A stretch of DNA of 64,000 nt from positions 62,001-126,000 of the forward strand of contig CAVQJI010000016.1 of NCBI GenBank assembly GCA_963712715.1, in the 5' to 3' direction. The notes below the pieces were generated by a model. It was given only the letters and a program-made list of their open reading frames with translations, searched no databases and was not told the origin of the DNA. Source of the stretch: JAFEDN01 sp963712715. GTDB lineage: Bacteria; Pseudomonadota; Gammaproteobacteria; Coxiellales; Coxiellaceae. Numbering within the stretch: position 1 is the stretch's first letter; every line of letters starts with the position of its first letter. This document shows positions 16,562 to 25,581 of this stretch, piece after piece. The translations under genes and the position numbers were made by a program.

Positions 16562-18832
16562 GAAGTTGCTCTCTAACGAAAGTAAAGGTTGACTGAGGCC
16601 GACTTGGGCTTTTCTTCCGGGTTTAAACAAATCAGTCATGCCTTTTGCTTTGGTTTCCCTATGGCTGGGTTGTTCCTGTTCTTCAATAATGGGTGTTAGC
16701 GAGGGACGCTGCTGTTTGCTTTCCAGTTTGTCCAGACTGGTTTGAAGGCCGGACTGGCGCGCGGTTAAGTTGCTAATGAACAGCCCCACTCCCGCTGCAG
16801 ATCTGGCTTCGATTTTCAGGGGAGGACGTTTATTAAAATTTCTATAATGTTGATCGATTCGATTGTTTAAATCATCCGGGATAATATTTTCACTGTCAGG
16901 ACGGGGGCAATATCTCTTCCTTATACATCCTATGAGTTCTCTGGTCATCAATATCCAGAGTGGTGTAAAAATCAGAATAAGTGAAAGAGCAAACCAAACC
17001 AACATTCCAGTCGGTTCATTAAATAATTCATCACAGAGAACATTACACTCGGGAATTGCCGGATCAGGGATCGCTTTCTTATTACAGACTTCAACCCCTA
17101 AACCAAAAAAAGAACGCTCAAGTTGATAACCCTGATTCATACACTCTTGCCAGGGAAGCTGATTGATGATTGCGGTATTATACCGATTACGAGCGATTCT
17201 ATTTAGAGGAAGAGATATTATTCCTGCTACCGAAAGCGTTCCTCCCATAAGATGATGAAAATTTTTCTTAATCCAACGCTTCCAGGTTTCTGGATAGCGG
17301 ATTAAGGTTTCAAGCCGGCTAATAATATTCCTGTTTTCCTCCAGATGACTCATCAGGGTCTCTATCTGTTTGCGCAGCATTGATGCAGGATTTAATCCGG
17401 GATATTGGATTTGCAAATTTTTTTGTTCCGCGGGAAACAGATATTCCAGAATGATTTGCTGACACGCGACAGGAAGCGGGATAGGCAGTTCTTCGAGAAT
17501 TAATTCGACAGGCAGGCCCAGCCTGGTAACTATTTCCTGAGTGAGATCACCGGAATCATCCTGCAGCGTCAACGGTTTAATCAGTTGTTTAATATAGAGC
17601 CTTTCGCCCTCTAACAGCTCATTTCTATTCCATGCGTCACTGGAAAATCCCTGCAATTCTTTGCTGTCGTCATCGAGTATGTTAGTGAGATGCCGCAACC
17701 CGCGAAAGGCAGGCATTTCTAACGGCTGATTTTCCAGAAAGGCAGCCGTCAACCATTGCACGGGCAATGGGTATTCCCGGCACTGATTGTGAAGCGATAA
17801 ACAAAAATGCAGACCAGGAGGCGCTCGCAGCAAATCGGGATCCTGCAAAAAAGTTTGGGCAGCCGTGACCGGAGAACCGTATAAGCAATGGATCCATTCA
17901 ATAATATGTGCTGTCTGGGTTTTATTGGGTTTGCCCAGGGCGTATTCTTTTATTTCTTTATAAATAGCCTGAAAAAAATCGCCCGGCATTTCCATGATAA
18001 TGCGGGTATATTCCTGGCGCTCTGCGAGGGTGTTTAGCTCTGGTACGGTTAATGGATAAGGGGAAACCGATAACACAGCTATTTGATCACGCGGCATGGT
18101 TTTAATTTCTGAAATTTCACGTAATTCCTGCACCCATTTTCTCATACTCTCAGGTAACCGGAGATTCTCCAGTTTTTGGGTTGGCTCAGAGTTTTCCTGA
18201 ATCCAGTGGAAAACCTGCCATTTTTCGGTATTAGACAGGGATTCCCACAAATCACCGGTAACCTTCAATGAAACTTTATATAGATATGCAAGCCGAATGA
18301 CGCCGGGAATAGGTTGAACACCCTGTTTCTGCAAAAGTTTACAGAAATTTTCCTGTTTCAAATGTAGCGCCAACCAGTAAAATTGCAAGGTTTGTTGGTT
18401 GCTAAACTCGCTGGCGTTTAATTTCATTAATAAATATTCAAATAATTTGGGTTTATTATGGAAAATGCAGGCTAATAACAGGCGGAAATGATATGCATTC
18501 GGCGACCTTTTTTCTTGCGAGTATGGTAACGTCAATAGATGGCTGATATGCAGATCATTTTGCTGAATAGCCAGACGCAGATGGGGCTTTATATCGATTG
18601 GTATGGCATCCGTTATACTTTTTTCAAAAAAAGAAAATACTTTCGGCATGTCGCTAAAGAAAACCGCTTTTAACAATTCCTCTTTATCGTCGATCAGAGA
18701 GTGGATAATAGCAGGATGAGATTTTTTTTCATCGTCATGATCATCTTTTTCCTCTTCCAGACCGGAACTTAAATCACTCATTTCTAACGCAGAAATATCT
18801 ACTTTTTTTTCCTGAACTTCATGATCGCGCAT
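16559..18832 (-). CDS. Large membrane-anchored protein of unknown function
   Basis: This 757-residue protein is not recognised. It starts with an acidic, low-complexity stretch (LSSGLEEEKDDHDDEKK). Helical segments follow that resemble degenerate ankyrin or TPR units (LLACIFHNKPKLFEYLLMKL), then two likely membrane spans: around residue 555 (GGTLSVAGIISLPL) and around 640 (MLVWFALSLILIFTPLWILM). The tail is polar. The ATG at 18832 is chosen because GGAGAG sits five bases upstream; the in-frame GTG at 18838 overlaps that site. The stop codon coincides with the end of a palindromic element. A secreted effector is possible but unproven. Confidence 0.7.
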   Translation of the reverse strand: MRDHEVQEKKVDISALEMSDLSSGLEEEKDDHDDEKKSHPAIIHSLIDDKEELLKAVFFSDMPKVFSFFEKSITDAIPIDIKPHLRLAIQQNDLHISHLLTLPYSQEKRSPNAYHFRLLLACIFHNKPKLFEYLLMKLNASEFSNQQTLQFYWLALHLKQENFCKLLQKQGVQPIPGVIRLAYLYKVSLKVTGDLWESLSNTEKWQVFHWIQENSEPTQKLENLRLPESMRKWVQELREISEIKTMPRDQIAVLSVSPYPLTVPELNTLAERQEYTRIIMEMPGDFFQAIYKEIKEYALGKPNKTQTAHIIEWIHCLYGSPVTAAQTFLQDPDLLRAPPGLHFCLSLHNQCREYPLPVQWLTAAFLENQPLEMPAFRGLRHLTNILDDDSKELQGFSSDAWNRNELLEGERLYIKQLIKPLTLQDDSGDLTQEIVTRLGLPVELILEELPIPLPVACQQIILEYLFPAEQKNLQIQYPGLNPASMLRKQIETLMSHLEENRNIISRLETLIRYPETWKRWIKKNFHHLMGGTLSVAGIISLPLNRIARNRYNTAIINQLPWQECMNQGYQLERSFFGLGVEVCNKKAIPDPAIPECNVLCDELFNEPTGMLVWFALSLILIFTPLWILMTRELIGCIRKRYCPRPDSENIIPDDLNNRIDQHYRNFNKRPPLKIEARSAAGVGLFISNLTARQSGLQTSLDKLESKQQRPSLTPIIEEQEQPSHRETKAKGMTDLFKPGRKAQVGLSQPLLSLESNF

Positions 18833-18951
18833 AATCACTCTCCACTATTATCGATATATTTTAAAACAAACAGGCAAAACTTTAACAAACTTTTGCAGTA
18901 TGTCAAGTAATTGTATTGCCAACAAGGTGGATGATATAGCATGATGAAGCC

Positions 18952-19392
18952 ATGAAAATTTTGATCGAACAGGCTAAAAGTCTTCTGGCCAGCGAATCGG
19001 ACGTCATTGCCAATGCTGCAAATTTGTCGGCTTTGTTGTTTCATCATTTAGAAGACGTGAATTGGGCGGGATTCTATTTTTTAAAAAATCAGGAATTGAT
19101 TTTGGGACCATTTCAGGGGAAACCGGCCTGCGTGCGCATTCCTATGGGCAAGGGGGTCTGTGGAACGGCGGCCTTGCAACAAAAAACGTTGATCGTCCCC
19201 GACGTCCACCAGTTTCCGGGTCATATCGCCTGCGATCCCGACTCCAATTCCGAAATTGTCGTCCCGTTAATCAGGGATCAACAATTAATCGGAGTTCTCG
19301 ATATTGACAGCGCCCGCTACGACCGGTTCAGTAGCGAGGACCGAGTGACATTGGAAACCCTGGCCGCTTTATTTATCAGCCATTCCCGTTGA
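18952..19392 (+). CDS. msrC: Free methionine-(R)-sulfoxide reductase, GAF-domain type
   Basis: This 146-residue single GAF domain reduces free methionine-(R)-sulfoxide with thioredoxin-type electron supply. Cysteines lie where the family has them: in KPACVRIPMGKGVCGTAA and HIACDPDSNSEIVVP. The neighbouring IGVLDIDSARYDRFSSED stretch is also typical. E. coli MsrC (YebR) is 165 residues, with the extra length at the N-terminus. It is transcribed divergently from the large membrane protein at 16559-18832. Confidence 0.88.
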   Translation: MKILIEQAKSLLASESDVIANAANLSALLFHHLEDVNWAGFYFLKNQELILGPFQGKPACVRIPMGKGVCGTAALQQKTLIVPDVHQFPGHIACDPDSNSEIVVPLIRDQQLIGVLDIDSARYDRFSSEDRVTLETLAALFISHSR

Positions 19393-19400
19393 GTACAACT

Positions 19401-21221
19401 TTATTTACTTTGCGATAATTCCCGGGGCTCGCATTCAAATTCATCACAGAGACGGGTGGAAATTTCTTCGAAAATTTTGGGTAAGTGTGAACCGAATTGT
19501 TCGAAAAATTTAATGTGCGCGCGGACTTCCTGAGCCCAACGTTCCTTAGCTACCGAAATTAATTCGGCGAAGTGTTGTGGGTTAATCTCTTCCAGCCCTT
19601 CCCAAACCATATCCTGAAAACGTGGCAGCAATCCGATGAGATGTTCCTGTGCTTCTATTCTTTGGTTGACACGGTCCAGAATCCATTTCAATACCCGCAT
19701 ATTTTCACCATAACCGGGCCACAGAAAAACGCCGTCGGCGCCTTTTCGAAACCAGTTTACCCGAAAGATTTTTGGAGGATTGGCTAAACTGGCGCCCACT
19801 TCCAACCAATGCTGAAAGTAATCACCCATGTTGTAACCACAAAACGGTAGCATCGCCATGGGGTCGTGACGCAAAACACCCACCGCGCCAGTGGCTGCGG
19901 CGGTGGTTTCAGAAGCGGTAGTCGCCGCTAAATACACTCCATTGGCCCAATCGGCCGCTTCATAAACCAGCGGAATGGTTGTCGCGCGGCGGCCCCCAAA
20001 AATGAATGCGCTGATGGGTACGCCCCGGGGATTTTCCCAGTCGGGATCGATCGATGGGCATTGAATGGCCGATACGGTAAAACGGGCATTCGCATGTGCG
20101 GCTGTGCGTTTGCAATCCGGGGTCCACGGCTGACCCTGCCAGTCGGTCAGATGCGCAGGGGGCGTGTCCGTCATACCCTCCCACCAGACATCGTTTTCCG
20201 GGGTGAGGGCCACATTGGTAAAAATGGTATTTTCGCTAATCGCCTTCATCATATTAGCGTTGGTTTTGAGAGAAGTGCCTGGTGCTACGCCAAAAAAACC
20301 AGCCTCGGGGTTAATGGCATACAGTCTGCCGTCGATTCCGGGCTTGATCCAGGCGATATCATCTCCCACCGTCGTGACTTCCCATCCACTGAAAGCCTTT
20401 GGGGGAATGAGCATTGCAAAGTTGGTTTTGCCGCACGCGCTGGGAAAAGCGGCGGCGACATAAGCTTTCTCACCTTGCGGAGATTTTACGCCCGAAATCA
20501 GCATGTGCTCGGCCAGCCAGCCTTCGTCATGGGCGATGGCGGATGCAATCCGCAATGCCAGACATTTTTTCCCCAGTAACGCATTACCGCCATAGCCGCT
20601 GCCAAAAGACCATATCTCGCGCGCTTCGGGAAACTGCACAATGTATTTCTGCTCTTTATTGCAGGGCCATTTGACATCCGGCTCACCGGGTTGCAAGGGC
20701 ATTCCCACGGAATGCAGACATTTTACAAAATCGCCACCGCCTAACTGTTCCAGAGCGGCATTGCCCATGCGCGTCATTATTTTCATGCTGACCACGACAT
20801 AGGGAGAATCGGTCAACTCGACGCCGAAGCGGGAGATCGGAGAATTTAAGGGACCCATGCAAAAAGGGATAACATACAAAGTGCGTCCGCGCATGCAGCC
20901 TTTGAACAGGCCGGTCAGGGTTTTTTTCATTTCCACTGGATCCTGCCAGTTATTCGTGGGACCCGCGTCATCCGGGCGCTGGCTGCAAATAAAAGTACGG
21001 CTTTCCACGCGTGCTACGTCTGAAGGATCGGAAACAGCCAGATAACTATTGGGACGTAGTTCAGGATTCAGTTTTTTGAAAATTCCCGCGGCAACCAGTT
21101 CAGAGCAAAGACGATTGTATTCCGTCTGAGTACCATCGCACCAATAGACCGCTTCGGGTTCGCAAAGCGCCGTTATTTCCTCTACCCAAACCTGTAGATT
21201 TGTATTTTTAACTAATTCCAT
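19401..21221 (-). CDS. pckG: Phosphoenolpyruvate carboxykinase (GTP)
   Basis: This 606-residue cytoplasmic enzyme converts oxaloacetate and GTP to phosphoenolpyruvate, GDP and CO2, the entry to gluconeogenesis. Family signatures are the nucleotide-binding loop with the hyper-reactive cysteine (FPSACGKTN, residues 259-267), RWSADGR-like acidic and metal-binding regions (TVGDDIAWIKPG), and FGGRRATTIPLVYEA. The length is usual for the GTP form and unlike the shorter ATP-dependent PckA. An SD-like GGAGAAAA precedes the ATG. It converges on msrC with an eight-base gap. It suggests growth on amino acids or TCA intermediates, common in intracellular bacteria. Confidence 0.95.
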   Translation of the reverse strand: MELVKNTNLQVWVEEITALCEPEAVYWCDGTQTEYNRLCSELVAAGIFKKLNPELRPNSYLAVSDPSDVARVESRTFICSQRPDDAGPTNNWQDPVEMKKTLTGLFKGCMRGRTLYVIPFCMGPLNSPISRFGVELTDSPYVVVSMKIMTRMGNAALEQLGGGDFVKCLHSVGMPLQPGEPDVKWPCNKEQKYIVQFPEAREIWSFGSGYGGNALLGKKCLALRIASAIAHDEGWLAEHMLISGVKSPQGEKAYVAAAFPSACGKTNFAMLIPPKAFSGWEVTTVGDDIAWIKPGIDGRLYAINPEAGFFGVAPGTSLKTNANMMKAISENTIFTNVALTPENDVWWEGMTDTPPAHLTDWQGQPWTPDCKRTAAHANARFTVSAIQCPSIDPDWENPRGVPISAFIFGGRRATTIPLVYEAADWANGVYLAATTASETTAAATGAVGVLRHDPMAMLPFCGYNMGDYFQHWLEVGASLANPPKIFRVNWFRKGADGVFLWPGYGENMRVLKWILDRVNQRIEAQEHLIGLLPRFQDMVWEGLEEINPQHFAELISVAKERWAQEVRAHIKFFEQFGSHLPKIFEEISTRLCDEFECEPRELSQSK

Positions 21222-21298
21222 TCATTTTCTCCGGTAAAAATAGAAGTTTACCTGATGCTTCCAGGCCTCGCAATCCGCACTTCTCACTGAAATTTTTT

Positions 21299-22801
21299 CT
21301 ATAATCCAAAATTAATGCGTAATTTTTTTTTTTCAATGAGATATAATACGATTACAAAGACCATCATCAGAAAAAGATGGAAGGCGCTGGCCGCTAATTG
21401 ACTGTCCAGATTCACCTGCCGCGCAATCCAGATTAATATGCCCGCGAATAAAATATAGCCGGCGCTTTGGAAGTTTTTGTAGGGAATGGGATAGAAATGT
21501 TGACCGGTTAAATAGCAGGCGGCCGCCATTAAAAAATAACAGACCAGCGAGGCCCAGCTACTGCCGAGGTATCCGGCTATGGGAATCAGGACAAAATTCA
21601 AAATAATCGTGACCACGGCGCCACCGACCGTTATCAGGGTCCCATAATAGGTGCGGTCGGTTAATTTGAACCAGACTGAATAATTATAATAGACTCCCAG
21701 GAATAAGTACCCCAATAATAAAATGGGCACAACACCGAGTCCCTCGTAATACGCCTGCCCGCCTAATAAATATTTTAAAACATCCATGTTGATAGTCACC
21801 GCCAGGAACACAAAACTGCACACAGCGACAAACAGATGATTCACTTTGGCAAATAATTCCGGAGAATTTCGCTCATGAGCATGAGAAAAGAAAAAAGGTT
21901 CCGCCGCAAAACGGAATGCCTGAATGGTTAAACTCATAAATACAGCATATTTATAGCATGCCGCAAACACGCCCAGAGCATACAACGAGCTTTTACCCGG
22001 ATAAAAATTCTTTGGCAGCCACCACTCAAGCGTCCACCGGCTAAACATTTCATTGGTCATACCCGCTAAACCGGTGAGCATAATCGGATATCCGTACACC
22101 AGCATTGGAGTAAGAATCTGCCGGTCAAACTCCGGCCGCCATCGCATTAATATTTTAAAAAAGAATAAAAGATAAAAAGCGTTCGCGATCAAATTGGCGA
22201 TAAAAACATATCCAATACCATAACCTGTATTGTTTATATAGGCGGATATTTGCTGAAAATCCAGAGAGAAATGTTTAGACGCCAGCCACCAGGAGATCAG
22301 GAAAAAATAAATATTAAGTCCCACCAGAATTAACACATTGGCGATTTTAGCCAATGCAAAGAGTAAGGCGCGTTTTTCTAAACGCAATTTGGCGAATGGA
22401 ATGGCCACTGCGGCATCTATAAACATGATAATCGCCAGCAACACAATGTATTGGGCTTTACCGGGAATATCCAAGCACTTGGCTATAGGCCCCGCAAAAA
22501 TGATAAAAAGAATCGACAGAGATCCGCTGATGAGTAACACCGCAGTTTGTGCGATATTAAACGCTCGTTGCGGTTGTGCCTCGGGTCGTGTGGCGAAGCG
22601 GAAGTAAGCGGTTTCCATGCCGAAAATATAAACGACATTCAGAAAAGCGACGTAGACATAGAGATAACTGATAACACCATAAGCGGCGGGATCAAAAACA
22701 CGGGTGTACAGAGGAAACAGTAAAAAATTCAATACCCGGGGAACTATACTCCCAAACCCATAAATCGCGGTTTCTCCGGCTAATTTTTTGATTTTAGACA
22801 A
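21299..22801 (-). CDS. Oligosaccharide flippase family protein (Wzx-like)
   Basis: This 500-residue integral membrane protein has about fourteen hydrophobic segments and the N-terminal layout of polysaccharide transporters (GETAIYGFGSIVPRVLNFLLFPLYTRVF in overlapping pieces, with the YTRVFDPAAYG turn). These MOP-superfamily proteins flip lipid-linked sugars or related lipids across the inner membrane. No glycosyltransferase or polymerase gene is nearby, so the substrate is unknown. The 3' region contains a run of eight or more T on the plus strand coding for lysines near 21320, a slippage-prone site. Confidence 0.85.
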   Translation of the reverse strand: MSKIKKLAGETAIYGFGSIVPRVLNFLLFPLYTRVFDPAAYGVISYLYVYVAFLNVVYIFGMETAYFRFATRPEAQPQRAFNIAQTAVLLISGSLSILFIIFAGPIAKCLDIPGKAQYIVLLAIIMFIDAAVAIPFAKLRLEKRALLFALAKIANVLILVGLNIYFFLISWWLASKHFSLDFQQISAYINNTGYGIGYVFIANLIANAFYLLFFFKILMRWRPEFDRQILTPMLVYGYPIMLTGLAGMTNEMFSRWTLEWWLPKNFYPGKSSLYALGVFAACYKYAVFMSLTIQAFRFAAEPFFFSHAHERNSPELFAKVNHLFVAVCSFVFLAVTINMDVLKYLLGGQAYYEGLGVVPILLLGYLFLGVYYNYSVWFKLTDRTYYGTLITVGGAVVTIILNFVLIPIAGYLGSSWASLVCYFLMAAACYLTGQHFYPIPYKNFQSAGYILFAGILIWIARQVNLDSQLAASAFHLFLMMVFVIVLYLIEKKKLRINFGL

Positions 22802-22829
22802 TCATTCCTCATTAAAAAACTCACCATGA

Positions 22830-22918
22830 CCGTCATTGCGAGCGCCAGCGAAGCAATCCAGTTCGCGCTTCGGACAACGCTCTGTATTGGATTGCTTTGC
22901 TGGCGCTCGCAATGACGG
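22830..22918. repeat. Palindromic repeat, GTCATTGCGAGCG family
   Basis: Inverted arms run from CCGTCATTGCGAGCGCCAGC to the matching GCTGGCGCTCGCAATGACGG. It is nearly identical to 32578-32662, and the same core lies inside 31211-31348, 35338-35502 and 60604-60768. This core is a widespread palindromic repeat of host-associated proteobacteria. Confidence 0.85.
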
Positions 22919-22976
22919 AAAACTTAAGTGCTAAGACCCCGATTATATAGCTAAATCATGCCAAAAACTATACAAT

Positions 22977-23924
22977 ATGCGGGTGATTAAACCCTTAACG
23001 ATTGGTTCTCTGAGTTTTAAACATAATCTTATTCAGGGGCCGCTGGCTGGCTACAGCTGCGCGCCATTTCGCAAACTGTTTTCCCAATTTACCGCGCCGG
23101 CTTATTGCGTCACGGAGATGATCTCGGCACAGGATTTAGTTCGCAATAAAAATTTTCGTTCCCGATATGTTTGGAGAGACCCGTCTGAAGAACGCCTATG
23201 TTATCAGCTCTCCGGGAATTGCCCGGCTACGCTGCGGGCCGCCACGGCTATTGTCACGGATTTGGGCGCTGACCTGATTGATTTAAATTGCGGCTGTCCC
23301 AAACCAAAAATACGTAAAAAAAAATGTGGTTCTTATCTGTTAAATCACCCGCAACGGATTGCCGAAATAGTTGCGGCGATGAAATCCGTCACTGCCACGC
23401 CAGTCACGGTAAAAATCCGTGTTGGCGACGGAGACGATAACGCGCATTTTGCCGTGGCACAAGCCGTCGCACAAGCCGGCGCCGATGCGCTTATCGTTCA
23501 TGGACGTCACTGGCGGGAAGATTATGACTCACCCTGCCGCTATAATATTATTCGCGAAATCGCCGCTGCGACGACCATTCCAGTGATCGGCAATGGTGAT
23601 GTCCATGACATTCCCAGTTTGGGCGCAATGCTGGAGACAGGGTGTGCAGGAGTGATGATCGCCAGAGCCGGTTCCGGAAGACCCTGGATTTTTCAGCAAT
23701 TATTGCAGGAATTTTCTGGAAAAAACTATGCGCCACCTCCGCTGACTGAAATTATACAATTATTTAATCAGCATATTGCCGGACTCACTGCACTGGAAGG
23801 CGAGTTTAAAGCCGCAATGGAAAGCCGCAAACTGCTACATTACTATTTCCGCGATTATTTGACTCAAGCACAGCTCGCAGTTTTGAGGAGTCAAGTCAGA
23901 TCAGATAATTATTTTTCAATATAA
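22977..23924 (+). CDS. tRNA-dihydrouridine synthase (DusB-like)
   Basis: This 315-residue flavoenzyme reduces uridine to dihydrouridine in the tRNA D-loop with NADPH. The N-terminal TIM-barrel start (NLIQGPLAGYSCAPFRKL), the substrate loop with the catalytic-type cysteine (DLNCGCPKPKIRKKKCGSYLL), HGRHWREDYDSP and IPVIGNGDVHD for FMN phosphate binding, and GVMIARAGSGRPWIF are all present. The barrel resembles DusB most, but the loop has NCGCP where DusB has NMGCP, so the subfamily is left open. A TATACAAT box lies directly before the ATG. Confidence 0.85.
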   Translation: MRVIKPLTIGSLSFKHNLIQGPLAGYSCAPFRKLFSQFTAPAYCVTEMISAQDLVRNKNFRSRYVWRDPSEERLCYQLSGNCPATLRAATAIVTDLGADLIDLNCGCPKPKIRKKKCGSYLLNHPQRIAEIVAAMKSVTATPVTVKIRVGDGDDNAHFAVAQAVAQAGADALIVHGRHWREDYDSPCRYNIIREIAAATTIPVIGNGDVHDIPSLGAMLETGCAGVMIARAGSGRPWIFQQLLQEFSGKNYAPPPLTEIIQLFNQHIAGLTALEGEFKAAMESRKLLHYYFRDYLTQAQLAVLRSQVRSDNYFSI

Positions 23925-23933
23925 ATATTTTTC

Positions 23934-24070
23934 GCAGAAAATACCTTACGCCATGGGGGATCGCAAGGGGGAGTTGCGCGTAGCGACTCCCTCTTCATTC
24001 CGAGCATCGGCTCCGCCGAGCGCAGGATATAAATAGGAAGCGGGGACTGCTGTACTCAGCGGTCCCCGCC
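23934..24070 (-). repeat. Palindromic repeat family D, copy 1
   Basis: Read on the minus strand: CGCTGAGTACAGC, TTATATCCTGCGCTCGGCG, GATGCTCGGAATGAAG, then an inverted pair around CTCCCCCTTGCGATCCCCCA. Related copies lie at 25255, 35252, 37960, 44266, 46095 and 52457. The gap between the Dus gene and 24156 holds this repeat and a promoter. Confidence 0.75.
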
Positions 24071-24075
24071 GCTGC

Positions 24076-24105
24076 TTGACTTTTAAAAAAAGATAACTCT
24101 ATACT
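24076..24105 (+). promoter_or_regulatory. Probable sigma-70 promoter for the gene at 24156
   Basis: TTGACT at 24076-24081 and TATACT at 24100-24105 are separated by 18 bases. The start codon follows about 50 bases downstream, with AAGG as ribosome site. Confidence 0.65.
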
Positions 24106-24155
24106 GTGGTCGTTTAATTTTAGATAAATAAATTTACAAAAAAAAGGTATAACAT

Positions 24156-25238
24156 ATGAAAAGAAAAAGAAAAGCTACCACCGCAGGATTGGATAGTAGT
24201 GAAAATTCTAAGGTTCGGACTCTCATTTATCAGGATTTAACCACACGATTAATCGATATTTCACCCGATATCGACATTGCATTAATGAAAAAAATGATTA
24301 ATCATTATATAGATGTTTATTATTCGGAGGAAAATTTTAACGCGGAGATTTTGATAAATGCTTTCAAATCCATTAAGGATACAGTTTCCCCCACCGAAGA
24401 TGAAATTACTCAGGCCTTTGTTAAACATGCAACCGGAGATCATAAATTACCCCCGAAAAATAAAGAAGAGAAATATAATAGATCCGTTGTGAATCTAAAC
24501 AAAATTTCACAGGGCACTATTGAAGAAATTATATCAAAAAATTACCAATTTATGGATTTGGATGAACTCGAAGAATATGTGCATTTCCTACAAAATATTT
24601 TAAACTCCCTTCAGGAAATCTTTGGCGCTATTCCCAATCTTTCTACCAAACACCGTACAGAAAATACCGACGAAAAACGGGTCCCTCTCCATCCTGAGCA
24701 AGGCTTACTCTGGAAAGCGGGATATTTACAAAACCAGATTAGAAAATATGAACACAATTATCTTAATCAGCCCAAGACACGTGAATTCACCATTGGAATG
24801 GATTTTTTCAATTTTCGATCTGATTCTGAAAACTGGAAAACAGTCCACGAAAGATTCAAACTGGATGAAAAATCTTTATGCGGTCAATTCGAAAAAATAA
24901 CGACCCCTCAAGAACTACAATCTTTTTGGAAATGTTTATCCATCAGGATAATTGATTCATTGATGACAGAAGGTTTTTGCAAAGTAACGCCGAAAGCCAG
25001 TAAATTTATTCGTGAATATATTGTAAAAATTAATCAGGACATGGAGAATTTGCAGAAAAATCGCGGCGGTAAACACCCTAATTTTTTTCAGGGGTCAATT
25101 AATTTTAAACCTCTGGGTATAACACTGTTGTCTGCATTTTTCGATCTTTTCAAGAGCCATGAAAAACGGAGAATGCAGGAAATTTCACAAAAATATAAAT
25201 TAAAACGTCTCAATAGGGATAAAGAGAATTCAGCGTGA
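24156..25238 (+). CDS. Protein of unknown function, basic N-terminus
   Basis: This 360-residue protein is AT-rich in coding sequence and unrecognised. It opens with a lysine/arginine cluster (MKRKRKATT). Long helices follow (LMKKMINHYIDVYYSEENF; DLDELEEYVHFLQNIL) and a basic tail (KRRMQEISQKYKLKRLNRDK). There is no signal peptide or membrane segment. It has its own promoter (24076-24105). The basic ends might bind nucleic acid or act as a targeting signal; neither is shown. Its position between repeats and decayed genes marks it as accessory. Confidence 0.65.
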   Translation: MKRKRKATTAGLDSSENSKVRTLIYQDLTTRLIDISPDIDIALMKKMINHYIDVYYSEENFNAEILINAFKSIKDTVSPTEDEITQAFVKHATGDHKLPPKNKEEKYNRSVVNLNKISQGTIEEIISKNYQFMDLDELEEYVHFLQNILNSLQEIFGAIPNLSTKHRTENTDEKRVPLHPEQGLLWKAGYLQNQIRKYEHNYLNQPKTREFTIGMDFFNFRSDSENWKTVHERFKLDEKSLCGQFEKITTPQELQSFWKCLSIRIIDSLMTEGFCKVTPKASKFIREYIVKINQDMENLQKNRGGKHPNFFQGSINFKPLGITLLSAFFDLFKSHEKRRMQEISQKYKLKRLNRDKENSA

Positions 25239-25254
25239 GTACGCGTCCCGCTAC

Positions 25255-25358
25255 CTGTTTTGATCTCTCCGCGAGGCAAAGCCTCTGCTCGGAATTAAGG
25301 GGGAGTCGCTACGCGCAACTCCCCCTTACGATCCCCCATAGCGTAAGGACTTGCCCCC
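25255..25358 (+). repeat. Palindromic repeat family D, copy 2 (partial)
   Basis: It carries the CTGCTCGGAATTAAGGGGG part and the inverted pair AGTCGCTACGCGCAACT, then CCCCCATAGCGTAAGG. The 5' part of the family is missing. Confidence 0.7.
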
Positions 25359-25376
25359 TCTACTGGTGTTGGTAAT

Positions 25377-25581
25377 ATGTATACTGAAATAGGTTCCTTC
25401 AATGCCAAGGCCAAATTATCTGAACTTTTACACAGCTTATAATGCTGTCTATCTGGATTTAGCATTGCGTATCAATGCGGTACTGGCTACTTTCGATATC
25501 CAGTTAGCCAACGCCATGCGCTCTGCTGGCGGAACTGTATTCGGAGATATCCCCTGGCCCGGCAATGCGCACCCAGGTTAA
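25377..25581 (+). pseudogene. Remnant of a vapBC-type toxin-antitoxin operon
   Basis: Bases 25377-25442 encode MYTEIGSFNAKAKLSELL, the start of a Phd/VapB-type antitoxin. It runs straight into a second frame (25432-25581) encoding TAYNAVYLDLALRINAVLA then TFDIQLANAMRSAGG, the C-terminal part of a PIN-domain VapC toxin with its conserved YDAVYLxLA and TxDxxLxxA features. The body of both genes is gone, as after an internal deletion. The remnant overlaps the 3' end of the rlmM-like gene on the opposite strand. It cannot make a working toxin. Confidence 0.8.
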
